From: Microcyclospora pomicola | Taxonomy: Eukaryota > Ascomycota > Dothideomycetes > Capnodiales | DNA length: 64,000 nt | Assembly (NCBI GenBank): GCA_002786065.1 | Contig: NHNY01000007.1 | Span: forward strand, 372,001-436,000 | Direction of reading: 5' to 3' | Shown here: positions 47,782 through 58,217 of the stretch, in pieces | Numbering within the stretch: the stretch's first letter is position 1 | How the letters are laid out: the number at the start of each line of letters is the position of its first letter | The notes under the pieces: generated by a model | Told to the model about the DNA's origin: nothing | Seen by the model: only the letters and a program-made list of their open reading frames with translations | Databases searched by the model: none | Position numbers and translations under genes: made by a program

Positions 47782-50700
47782 TCACCGATACTTTGCCTTG
47801 ATCGCCTCCAGGTCCACGACTACAGCGCTGAGCGCAGGCTTGGCGAGGTTCAAAGCAGAACCAAAGTCGCGTCTAGCTCTCTTCGCTGCGATCGTCTCAA
47901 TGTTTCTGTCGATCCTCTGTTGGAAGTCCGTCTTTAGCTGCGTTAGTAAGCTCTGAACGTCGCATTGCAAATTTCTTGCGGTGTTCTTAGAAATTTCGTT
48001 CAGTCTGCGCTCGAGTCTGACAGCCATCTTGTCAAATACAGTGGTCGCCTTGTTGAAGCTGATGTCGCTGTCAAGGTCTTTGAGCTTCCTGTTCATTTTT
48101 CCCCTCCCTAACAGAGTTAGTCGACCTCTCTTTGCTCCCTCAGACATATATCACCTACCGACGTGTGTGTTGCATTTTTCATATGTTCGTTCCATAGCCT
48201 TTGTGAAAAAGCCGCAAGGAACGTCCTTGGTCGCTTCAGTCTTGGCGATGCTTCGTATAGTCAGCCACTGGTGCAAGTCTTTGTGCGATTCCCACATACC
48301 TGAGTGCTTTTTCATGCTCCTCCATACGCGCCGCAAGAACACGATAGATTCCGAGGGCTAATGCTTTCACCAGCTTCTTCACGATGTCTTCGTTAAGTAC
48401 CACGGCATTCGGTATTTCTGCAGTAATGTTAGTACCGTTCTATGCAGCAGTATTGAATCCACTCACGACTGAGCTTTTGAGGGATAGCTTTCAGCACTCC
48501 AATCAAATCCTCAACCACGGCTGTCAGGAGTTCCCGCTGTTTTCCATGCATTACAAGCCACTGCGGATGGATGATGTTATTTGTCTGCACCTCCAAGAAA
48601 CGCTCGTTCCACACTTCTGAACCGACCCTATTAGTTCGATGATTACCCTTCTTGGTGAAGAAGGCGAGAATTGAGCTGGGATGCCATTTCAGAAGTGTGT
48701 CTGAGATCCAGTCGCGGGCTCCTTGAACCGAAGAATTTCGGCCATCGCGGAGGGGTTCAACGATCTGGACCGTCAAGATGGCGACAGCGGAAAGAAGGTA
48801 TTCGTCCACCATAGATGCCCATTGTTGCGTAGGTCCGTTGATGATTTCCATTATTTCGTTGCATTGTGTGATGGGAGTGTCGTCGATCCACAGTTCAACA
48901 CTCCTCAAGAAGATCGTGGCTCTTCCAATCAGCTCTTCGATTGCTCTCAGTCTAGCTGAAGCCGTAAGCAGCAAAAGCTGCGTGCGCAACGCAGGAACGC
49001 CAGTGTGAAGGGAGCTGAGCTGGAGCCCATCGGACGCGCCAATTCCACAAAGCGATTGGTAATGAGTGTTGGAGATGCAGTGTACCGTCAGCTCGACTCC
49101 CGATGGCATGTAACCGCTCTTTGCTTTTTGCATCTTTTGAATAATGCTTGATTTCCGGGCATTGACCAACACCTCAAGCTTACGGTTCTCGACAAGTCGC
49201 AGTCCCTGCAATTTCTCGCCCCTATCCGCTTTCAAAACGTTGAGCGCCGCCGACTTCTTCTTACTATGTGCCTTAATCAGCTTCTTCTGCCGTCTGTCAA
49301 TTTGCTTGGACAACCTGCTGATGCCAAGCTTATGATCTTCGATCAATTGTGCCAGGATAAAATACTCGTCTACATCATGTCCTTGAGCCCTCAGCGTCTT
49401 GGCCATATTGTCGTCTGAGCGGCCGGTATCATCAGAGTGGGTGACGACGACTATCATCTGGTTTCCGAACTGCTCTCCGTAAGTCCCAAGAATCTTGTCT
49501 AAAGCGGGGTTGGTGAGACAGCGTTTGATTTGGTCAAACACGAGCAGCCCATCACAATTCTTCACATTGCTGTGTGCAATATTTGCGCGCATTGAGTTGA
49601 TGTCGGAAATCCCTGCTTCATTGGTCAGCGAGCCGCAATCTCACTCGTGTCTCGGTTCCAACTTGCCTGGAAGGTCTACCAGATCAATGTACTGAAGAAT
49701 TCCAGATTTCGTCGAACCGATACTATCAGTGTCAATAATTTGCATGAAATCAGAACACTCAGATCCTGCTTACCAGACATGCTCAATGAGTGAGCAAAGG
49801 AATGGTTTGTCCACTTCTGCTCTCCCATAGACATGCGGCTCTAGGAAGGTGTTCAGGTCTTCCATTGTGTCAGTGACAAAGCGACGAACTGGAGTACTTT
49901 CTCCGCCGTCGAGCTTTTCCAGCTGCGCGAAGTGCTCTTTGCACCAGTCCACGAATTTACCAAGCGTGAACTCGAGTGAATCAGCATAACTCGCCTGCAG
50001 GTATGCTCGAGCCGCCTGAGGAGACTGAAACATCTTCTGGTGGCAGAAAAGTGCTTGAAATAAGCTCAAAGCCTGCTCGCAAAGGTGCTCGTACTCTTCC
50101 AACTCTTCACTTTCCCACTCCTCATCGGCCTCGAATGTAAATCTGTTATAGTTTTTGAGCTGCTCTCAGAGGAAGTCACGGCACTTGTCGAGTGCTAGGT
50201 AGCGAATCTCGGCTGCGAAAGAGCATGTTTCCACATTCTGGAAGTCCAGCTTGTGCTTGTAGATCGTCACAACTTGAGTGCATGACTGACCCGAAGAATC
50301 CTAGTATTGTTAGCATTTCAGGAAAACAAGAGATGATAGAGCACGTACAGATTTCGCAATGCCCCGGACTCCTGTGACAGAATTGATCGTTGCACTCTTT
50401 CCCATACCAGTATCGCCCACAAAGCCCATGACCTTTTTCCGGATGCTCACCTCCTCAACGATCTTCACAGCTTTCGACAGCATAGCGCCGATATGGTGGC
50501 TTTTCGCCGAGTGATTTTTGATGACTTCAATGACCTTGTTTGCAGCAGCGAGATGTCGAGCTTTGAGCTCTGACATAGCCGGATCGAATGCGGCATGATG
50601 AGGTAAAGGTTCTGCGTTTGGGTCATGGCCTATGTCCGATCGCTGGACTCCTTCGGTTTCACTCTCTTCATCATCATCGTCGTCGTCGTCAATATCATCA

Positions 50701-50888
50701 TTGCTCTCAATACCAAGTTCCTCCTCGGGCTCTTGCTTGACGTCAATAAGCATCATATCGGGGTCAGAGTACTCCTTGCTGCCATCTTGAAGGGCGCTTT
50801 CAGTCACCTGAGCATTGCTCAACTTCGTTGGCTTTTCAGCGATGGTTGCTTCCTCGGGCTCGCAGAGTCGCTGACTCCTCAACCTCAT
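47782..50888 (-). pseudogene. Large GTPase B, SLIP-GC/dynamin-like, with one in-frame TGA
   Basis: Seven exons fit: 50349-50888, 49774-50300, 49667-49722, 48467-49612, 48300-48417, 48159-48250 and 47782-48107, total 2805 bases in frame. Motifs: P-loop GDTGMGKS (158-165), G2-type SCTQVV, G3 VDLPG, G4-like VVTHSDD, then a helical tail ending LEAIKAKYR. The first ATG is at 50888. The only defect seen is a TGA at 50166-50168 (codon 225), in DFL-stop-EQLKNY, which aligns with AVLAEQLNNY of paralogue A. The stop therefore lies inside conserved coding sequence; CGA-to-TGA at a CpG is the simplest origin. Everything else, including splice sites, is preserved, so this is a recent pseudogene, a strain polymorphism, a read-through gene or a sequence error. 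Intron 3 uses a GC donor. Confidence 0.65.
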
Positions 50889-51718
50889 ATTGAGAATGCT
50901 GGGTGGCAAAACGATCTAACAAGAGAAGGGGAATAGCACGGGAAGTCATTCGAGATGTGGCGGCAAGTACGTTATACAGATAATAACTGCGATGGGGGAT
51001 AGTTTTGAGCAAAGCTAACCAGCGAAGTGAAGATTTCCGTCGGGCGAAGGTGGAGTCGGAGCAAAGTTCACATCAGAGTGTCTCAAGCAGGGGCAAGTCT
51101 GGTCCACACTTTCGAAGCTCACACGTATTCGAGCAAAGTGAAGTTACAACATCTTCGATAGTGTAAACCTGCACACTAAGTCCATCCGTCAATGGCTGAG
51201 GATGTCTCGATTTACATCTCTCTGGTCCCCAAAAGGAATGATGATTTCTCGAGTCGAGGCACATGAGGAGGAGTGGCGCAGAGTGCTGGCGGCCCATCAC
51301 GTCGTACGTGAACAAAGCATTTGGCCGTTGCACGACGAGGCCATCCGGCATATACAGAGAAGTGTGGACCGCTCAGAGCCTAAGGCTATGTTCACGACAC
51401 GCTCACCCTGTGCTATGCGGAAGATGATCTTGCTCGGTGCAGAGTGAAGCAGTGCGCACAAGGATGAAGTGTCGTCTACCCAAAGCCGTTTGTTCCCGCA
51501 GCACGTGAAAGTCCGGGAGCATGACGAAGCAAACGTCCAGGGTCAACGGCAACATCTAGGGTCCATGCCATCTACAATTCACGCACACGACCACCCGTAT
51601 CTACCTTTTACACCGATCATCGCAAGCGACCGCGACTCCTGGACGAATAACATGTCATAGGCGAAACGATCAACTCCCGAGTTGAGCTTCGCGCCTCTTG
51701 CTTCCAGCCTCATCAAAC
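50889..51718. promoter_or_regulatory. Divergent region between GTPase B and small membrane protein
   Basis: About 830 bp without a supported gene. Contains CACGTG at 51502-51507. Confidence 0.45.
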
Positions 51719-52241
51719 ATGTTTTGCTTACGCAGCTGGGTTCCCCTTCTAATCTTCCTGTATGGCTTGACCCTGAATATGAATATATGGCTCGTCTGCT
51801 AACATCGCAAGCAGTACGAACGCGTCTCCCATCTACGTGCTACTCTTCCTCTCGGCGACATACGCGCTCCAACGGCCCTGCGTTTACTGCAGCATCCTGC
51901 TGTTTGTCCTAGTCTTCTCTCTCTTCGACTTCAACGCAGATTGGTTCGAACCTCGATGGCAGCCCGACACATTTGATGCGTCCGAGACTCTCTCGTCACT
52001 CGTCAGCGGGAATGCGACAATCACGGACGCGATCATCGAAACAGCAGGCCTTGCGGTATCAGCCATCAACGGGACAGGAGGCTCGATCGCCAGTGCGGCG
52101 GTAGATGGCATCAAGAGACGAATGAGTGGTGGAGGCTTTGGATCCGAGGCAGCAAGCGGGAGCATCTTTGAATGGTTACGGAGTGTACTCGAGAAGAAAC
52201 AGCTACGGATACCTTGTGTTGATGTGCTGGTTCGATTATGA
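51719..52241 (+). CDS. Small putative membrane protein, unknown
   Basis: Spliced product of 155 residues: exon 1 51719-51759, a 55-bp intron (GTATGG donor, GCTAACAT branch, GCAG acceptor) and exon 2 51815-52241, total 468 bases. It begins MFCLRSWVPLLIFLLTNASP, a likely signal or anchor. A second hydrophobic stretch (YCSILLFVLVFSLFDF) follows, then a Ser/Gly/Ala-rich hydrophilic tail with GNAT and NGTG sites. I do not recognise a family. Support comes from the clean splice signals, frame closure and sensible hydrophobicity; without transcripts the call remains tentative. Confidence 0.5.
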
Positions 52242-52964
52242 GCACGACTGTTTGGTTTGAGGCGTACTGTTGGGACCTTTCTCTATGCGAACCTTGAGAC
52301 ACGACTCAGATCTTGCATGACTGGGCAGCTTTATTGCATTGGGACGGTGGGCTGGCCATTCTGTCGTGGTTCTTTGGTTTGCGATTCAGTACATTCTTCG
52401 TAATTTATGTCCACTCAATCATCGGGATTACGATCCTGTTCGATTCAGAGTGTCTGCTGGTCAAAGGGGGATCACAGTATGCGTTGACATCTGCATCCTA
52501 GAAACTCCCGTGACATGAGTGCACATGCGCACAACTGCTTGCGAGTTGCTCGTTACTTAATTCGCAACGATCTTCAAGTTAAACAGCATGATCTGATGCG
52601 ACCCTTGAGCGAGCTGCATTTATCGTATTCACTACTGCGTTTAGCTATCACATTTGCAACCGATCCGCTATAGAGGTCGTTACGAAACATGATGTTCAAG
52701 TAATTGCTGCCGCAACGCGGGGACGTTGCTGCTTGCGGGGCATCTCTCTGGCAAACCACAAGATTGAGCACGTAGACTCTGGTGCACATCTACCTCATCA
52801 CATCGTCCTCTTCAGTGTCCAAGGAAGTAGGGTGGTCACACGAACTTTCTCAAAGCCCATTTACGAGTCTCACAGAATCGCGCTCAAGTGTGGGAAGTTG
52901 CTTCCGTTTGCCACGGCTGCACATCCGCGATCGTTTGAACTGGTCATTTCGAACAATTGCAAAG
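52242..52964. other. Aminopeptidase upstream region
   Basis: About 720 bp; nothing coding recognised. Confidence 0.5.
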
Positions 52965-55828
52965 ATGGCAACCGATCGTGACATCTTGTCCGATGAGTAG
53001 GTCACAGTAATACTCGAGCATCACTATGAGTATAGCATTGACGATTTTGCCTTTCTAGTGTCAAGCCATTGAACTACAGCATTTCGCTCTACGACCTCCA
53101 AGCTGGAGAGCCGTGGGAATACCAGGGCAAAGTCGACATAACAGTCGACATCAAGAGGCCGGTCAGGTCTATAACGCTCAACACCTTCCAGCTCAAGCTT
53201 CATGCAGCAGAGGTCTTCACGGAAGCGGGCAAGACCGCGTCCTCCACGAGGTGCAGTGACTTCGCCTACGATATCGAGACGCAGCGATGCAAGCTTACGT
53301 TCGACCATGAGCTGCCGGCATCATCCAAAGCCGTGCTCTCCATTACGTTCCAGGGAACGATCAACAATTCTATGGCTGGTTTCTACCGCAGCAGATATAT
53401 CCCTGCCGTGCAGCCGGCGGCGAGTGTGGCGAAAGACGACAAACACCACTACATGTTCAGCACTCAATTCGAATCATCTGATGCTCGGAGAGCCCTTCCA
53501 TGCTTTGACGAGCCCAATCTCAAAGCAACCTTCGACTTCGAGATCGAGATCCCTGAAGAATTGACCGCCTTGAGCAACATGGGTGTCAAAGAGACCAGAA
53601 AGAGTAAGAAAGAGGGTCATAAAGTCGTGGTCTTCGATAGAACCCCTATCATGAGTACGTATCTCCTTGCATGGGCATTCGGGGACTTCGAGTATGTCGA
53701 GGAGTTCACGAAGCGAAAGTACAATGGGAAGAATCTGCCTGTACGTGTATACACGACAAGAGGCTTGAAGGAGCAGGGCAGACTAGCCCTTGATGCTGCC
53801 CACCAAGTTGTGGATCTTTTCTCGCAGGTTTTTGACATTGACTATCCGCTGCCAAAAGCCGATCTCCTGGCTGTGCACGAATTCGTAAGTCTATTGAGCT
53901 CTTATGCTGTACATCTTCTTTTGTGTGGGTTGATCTGAAGTGCTGATAATGTCTTTTGAGGCCATTATAAGTCCACTCCTTCAGCACGGCTAGTCATAGG
54001 CCATACGTTGATCACTGAAGCTAACGTCTGTTCCTAGAGCCACGGCGCAATGGAGAACTGGGGACTAGTGACCTATCGCACCACAGCAGTGCTCTTCGAC
54101 GAAAAGTCCTCCGATCAAAAGTACAGGAATCGCATTGTCTATGTCGTTGCACACGAGCTGGCACATCAATGGTTCGGTAATCTGGTGACTATGGACTGGT
54201 GGAACGAGCTTTGGCTCAATGAAGGATTCGCCACATGGGTCGGATTCTACGCGCTCGATCACCTTCACCCGGAGTGGGATGTGTGGGGCCAGTTCGTGAC
54301 GGAGAGTATGCAGGCAGCGTTCCAGCTTGACGGCTTGAGGACGAGCCACCCGATCGAAGTCCCTGTCAAGAATGCGTTGGAAGTGGACCAGATCTTCGAT
54401 GCCATCTCTTATCGCAAAGGTAGCTCTGTAATCCGCATGCTAGCGGCACACCTGGGTGTGGAGACGTTCCTGAAAGGTGTGTCCGATTATCTGAAAGCGC
54501 ACAGCTATGGCAATGCGAAGACAGAGGACCTCTGGGCTGCATTGAGTAAAGCATCCGGTCAAGACGTGAGTGCGTTGATGAATTCTTGGATCCAGAAGAT
54601 CGGATTCCCGGTTGTCACAGTCGCGGAGGAGCCTGGACAAATTTCTGTCCGACAAAGTCGCTTCCTCTCTGCTGGTGAAGTGAAGCCTGAGGAGGATACG
54701 ACTGTGTGGTGGATACCTATTGGTCTCAAGACCGGCCTAGAAGCAACGGATGCCAAGCGAGAGCCGTTCACGACCAAGGAGGATACCTATCGTGACATCG
54801 ACACGAGCTTTTACAAGCTCAACAGTGACCAAACTGGTTTCTACCTAACAAACTTACCACCACAGCGTCTGATCGAGTTGAGCAAGCACCTCGACAAGCT
54901 GTCCTTGACAGACAGAATCGGCTTGGTTGCTGACGCTGCAGCCCTGGCGAAGTCTGGCGAGGGTACCACGGCTGGAGTTCTTTCCTTTATCGAAGGCTTC
55001 AGCTCCGAAGCCAGCTACCTAGTCTGGAGTGAAGTGCTCACTAGCCTCGCAAAGATTCGCTCGACATTCTCCTCGGATTCTGAAGTTGCCGAAGGTCTAC
55101 GCAACTTTTCTCTCAGGCTCGTCACGGCAGCTGCTGAGAAGATTGGCTTCGAATTCAAAGCAAACGATGACTTCCTCACAGGTCAACTTCGAGCGCTTCT
55201 TGTCTCCACCGCTGGTCTCCTGGGCCACGAAAAGACCATCACGGCAGCCTCGAAGCGTTTTGAAGCATATATGGATGGAGACAAAGCAGCAATTCATCCA
55301 TCTCTTCGCACAGCAGTGTACAAAATCTCGATCAAGAACGGTGGCAAATCTGCTTACGAGAAAGTCCAGAAAGAATACCTGACTACCAAGGCCATTGACG
55401 GTAAAGAAATCGCGCTTCAGTCAATGGGCCAAGTACAGACTCCTGAGCTCGCGAGGGACTACTTGAACTTCGGTTTCTCGCCCGCGGTCGCCATTCAAGA
55501 CGTGCACAGCGTTAGCATATCATTGGCAGCCAATAGCAAAGTCCGAGACACCAATTGGGATTTCATCAAGGCAGAATGGCCCATGATCCGTGCCAAGTTG
55601 AGCGACAACATGGTGGTGTTGGAACGATTCGTTAGAGTGAGTCTACAAAAGTATGCCTCGTACGAGACGGAGCAGGACATTGCGGCCTTTTTCAAAGACA
55701 AGGATAATACCGGATATGACCGCGGCCTGGCGGTCGTCAGCGATACTATCAAAGGTAATGCCCGTTACCGCGAGCGAGATATGGAGCTTGTTAGGGAATG
55801 GTTGAGAGCCAAGGGTTACTTAGGTTAG
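52965..55828 (+). CDS. APE2: M1-family zinc aminopeptidase (Ape2/Aap1 type)
   Basis: Puromycin-sensitive-type aminopeptidase removing N-terminal residues from peptides. The spliced product is 882 residues. Catalytic motifs are GAMEN (289-293) and HELAH (325-329) followed after 18 residues by zinc ligand Glu348 in WLNEGFATW. The N-terminal beta domain starts LSDDVKPLNYSISLYDLQ, and the C-terminal ERAP1-like helical domain is complete. Exons are 52965-52996, 53059-53884 and 54038-55828. Intron 1 (62 bp) has GTAGGT/TAG; intron 2 (153 bp) has GTAAGT/CTAAC/TAG and falls within HEF-SHGAMEN. Lengths sum to 2649. No targeting peptide, so probably cytosolic; yeast Ape2 also has other forms. Confidence 0.95.
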
Positions 55829-56248
55829 GGTTGCAAACGAGATCCTGAATTCGTGGACGGCCTGCGACTTCTGAAGGTCTGCAGCGGAATGAGTACAAAT
55901 CAGCTGTGACAATCACGACAGAACCTGCACCTTCGTACATACATAACTATGAAGGAAAGTTGTTGCTAGCATGACAGAACGAATGCGGCCATGCACTGTT
56001 TCATCTCAGCACGTGATCAAAGCCTAGAGGACGGCGTTTGCTTTTGCTTCAGCATTTGCCGACCCGATGTTTGTCGCTGCTTGTTCGCCCGACAGTGACC
56101 GCACATGCACATACAATGTAGACGGTTGTCATAGAACAAGCTCTGTGGTTCTTTTCCGATCTCTTCGATTACCATTGTAAGTGTACACACCAGCTCTACT
56201 CATTCTCTCTCAATTCTCAGTTTCTCCTCGCAATTCATCACTCAAAAC
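55829..56248. promoter_or_regulatory. Promoter and leader of the flavocytochrome gene
   Basis: Contains CACGTG (56010-56015). A possible 44-bp 5'UTR intron at 56177-56220 (GTAAGT donor, CTCTACTCAT, CTCAG acceptor) lies just before the start codon. Confidence 0.45.
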
Positions 56249-57799
56249 ATGGCGAAGACATATACCTACGACGATGTCCAACAGCACCGCTCTGGAGAGA
56301 GTTGCTGGGTCATTCTCTACGGGAATGTCTACGATGTGACCTCCTTCCTACCTGACCATCCTGGCGGGAGCAAAATCATCTTGAAACTAGCCGGCTCCGA
56401 CGCGACTGAAGAATACGATCCTGTCCATCCTCCCGGCACACTTGAAGAGAATCTACCCGCAGAAGCCAAGCTAGGTCCGTTCGATGCCAGCACTCTACCT
56501 ACGAGTTCACAAGCCAGTGGCGGGAAGCAAGAGGACTCTGTCAGAAGTACAAAGCAAGAGGTGCAGGTAGTGGGGGAGCCGATCCCAGATACCGTAGAAG
56601 AATGCCTGAATCTCGACGACATTGAAGCTCTAGCGACGAGGAACATCAGTAAGAAAGCTTGGGGATACTACTATTCGGCCTCCGACGACCTAGCGTCCAA
56701 GTCGTTGAATAACACCGTCTATCGATCGATTCTGATGCGACCGCGCGTCTTCGTAGACTGTACAGAGTGCTCCACCGCGACCACATTCCTCGGCAATAAA
56801 GTCGGTGTTCCGTTCTTCGTCTCCCCGGCGGCCATGGCGCGACTTGGACATTCCGATGGCGAGCACGGAATCGCAAAAGCATGTGCGAACTATGGCGCTG
56901 CACAGCTGATTTCGAACAATGCTTCGCAGACGCCTGAGCAGATCGTCCAAGACGCCAGTCCGGATCAGATCTTCGGATGGCAGATATACGTCCAGACCGA
57001 GCGACAGAAGAGCATCGACTTCCTGAGGCGCATCAACAAGATTCCCCAGATCAAATTTATCTGCCTGACGCTGGATGCGCCGGTGCCCGGCAAGCGCGAG
57101 CATGACGAACGAGGCCAGAACGTCAGCGCCGGTCTGCGCGTGAGCAGCGGACTGCAGCAAGGTTCCGCATCCACGCCGACCCCCGGCGTCGACATGGACG
57201 GCCAGGGCGTCAAGATCGCGAGTTCCGGCGGCGTCGGCAAAGCACTGTTCGCCGGCACCGCGCCAAATCTGACGTGGGAAACCACACTCCCCTGGCTCCG
57301 GCAACACACGCATCTCCCCATCATTCTGAAAGGCGTACAGACACACGAAGATGCCTATATCGCCTCGCTACACGCTCCGCTTGTCCAGGGCATCATCCTG
57401 TCGAACCACGGCGGACGCGCCCTCGACACTGCGCCCCCCTCCATCCACACGCTGCTGGAGATCCGCAAGTACTGTCCCGACGTGCTCACGAAGCTCGAGG
57501 TCTTCGTCGACGGCGGCGTCAAGCGCGGCACGGATGTCGTCAAGGCGCTATGTCTGGGAGCCAAAGCGGTGGGACTCGGTCGAGCGCCGCTGTACGGGCT
57601 TGGCGCTGGAGGTCAGGCTGGAGTGGAGCGCGTGCTGCAGATCCTCAAGGCGGAGGTCGAGACGGCGATGAGGCTGCTGGGCGTGAAGACAGTGGCGGAG
57701 CTAGGCCCGCACCATGTCAATGCGCGCGCGGTGGAGCGGGATATCTATGATGGTGCTGGGCTGGGAGGTTTTGGAGCGAGTGTGAGGAGTAGATTGTGA
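56249..57799 (+). CDS. Flavocytochrome b2-like FMN alpha-hydroxyacid dehydrogenase
   Basis: Fusion of a cytochrome b5-type heme domain and an FMN alpha-hydroxyacid dehydrogenase domain, as in L-lactate dehydrogenase (cytochrome) Cyb2. The 516-residue single-exon product starts directly with the heme domain ([14 protein letters not shown]), with heme ligands His37 in DHPGGS and His60 in DPVHPPG. A linker follows, then the TIM-barrel: [50 protein letters not shown] (Lys), SNHGGRALD (catalytic His/Arg) and [20 protein letters not shown]. There is no mitochondrial presequence, unlike yeast Cyb2, and the C-terminus is SRL, a PTS1 variant. Substrate could be L-lactate or another 2-hydroxyacid. Confidence 0.92.
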   Translation: MAKTYTYDDVQQHRSGESCWVILYGNVYDVTSFLPDHPGGSKIILKLAGSDATEEYDPVHPPGTLEENLPAEAKLGPFDASTLPTSSQASGGKQEDSVRSTKQEVQVVGEPIPDTVEECLNLDDIEALATRNISKKAWGYYYSASDDLASKSLNNTVYRSILMRPRVFVDCTECSTATTFLGNKVGVPFFVSPAAMARLGHSDGEHGIAKACANYGAAQLISNNASQTPEQIVQDASPDQIFGWQIYVQTERQKSIDFLRRINKIPQIKFICLTLDAPVPGKREHDERGQNVSAGLRVSSGLQQGSASTPTPGVDMDGQGVKIASSGGVGKALFAGTAPNLTWETTLPWLRQHTHLPIILKGVQTHEDAYIASLHAPLVQGIILSNHGGRALDTAPPSIHTLLEIRKYCPDVLTKLEVFVDGGVKRGTDVVKALCLGAKAVGLGRAPLYGLGAGGQAGVERVLQILKAEVETAMRLLGVKTVAELGPHHVNARAVERDIYDGAGLGGFGASVRSRL

Positions 57800-58217
57800 G
57801 AGCATTTGTAAATTTTATGCATGGGTGATATGGTGTATCCATGCTTGAAGATCCCATGGTCCTTTCAAGAAACGGCTCATCTGCTCTAGCATTATTGCGT
57901 TCGGGCTCAATATGTTGAACCGAGCATGACAGCATGCTAGGCAACTGGAGGATATGTAACATTGCGGTCAGGACGTAAGGCTTGCAGCAATGGCATTTGC
58001 CATTGAACGATGTGGAGTACGGTGTGTCAGTCGTTTGGATCAAGCTATCTCTTTACAATGTCAACTGGCGAGGGCAAGGTGCCTACTCTCCAATGACTTG
58101 AATAGTATCCAAAATCAAGGACCCACGCAGACTAGGAGTTGTCCGCAATTCTGAACCCCCGTCACCAACAGACTCGGGTATCGATCACCAACCACTTCCC
58201 TGATACTGCGCCCTCTT
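57800..58217. other. Convergent spacer
   Basis: About 420 bp, tail to tail; no gene seen. Confidence 0.5.

Noticed and set aside
50166-50240. Intron that would remove the TGA of GTPase B
   Set aside because: Only a weak GTGGAA donor is available and removal would delete residues conserved with paralogue A.
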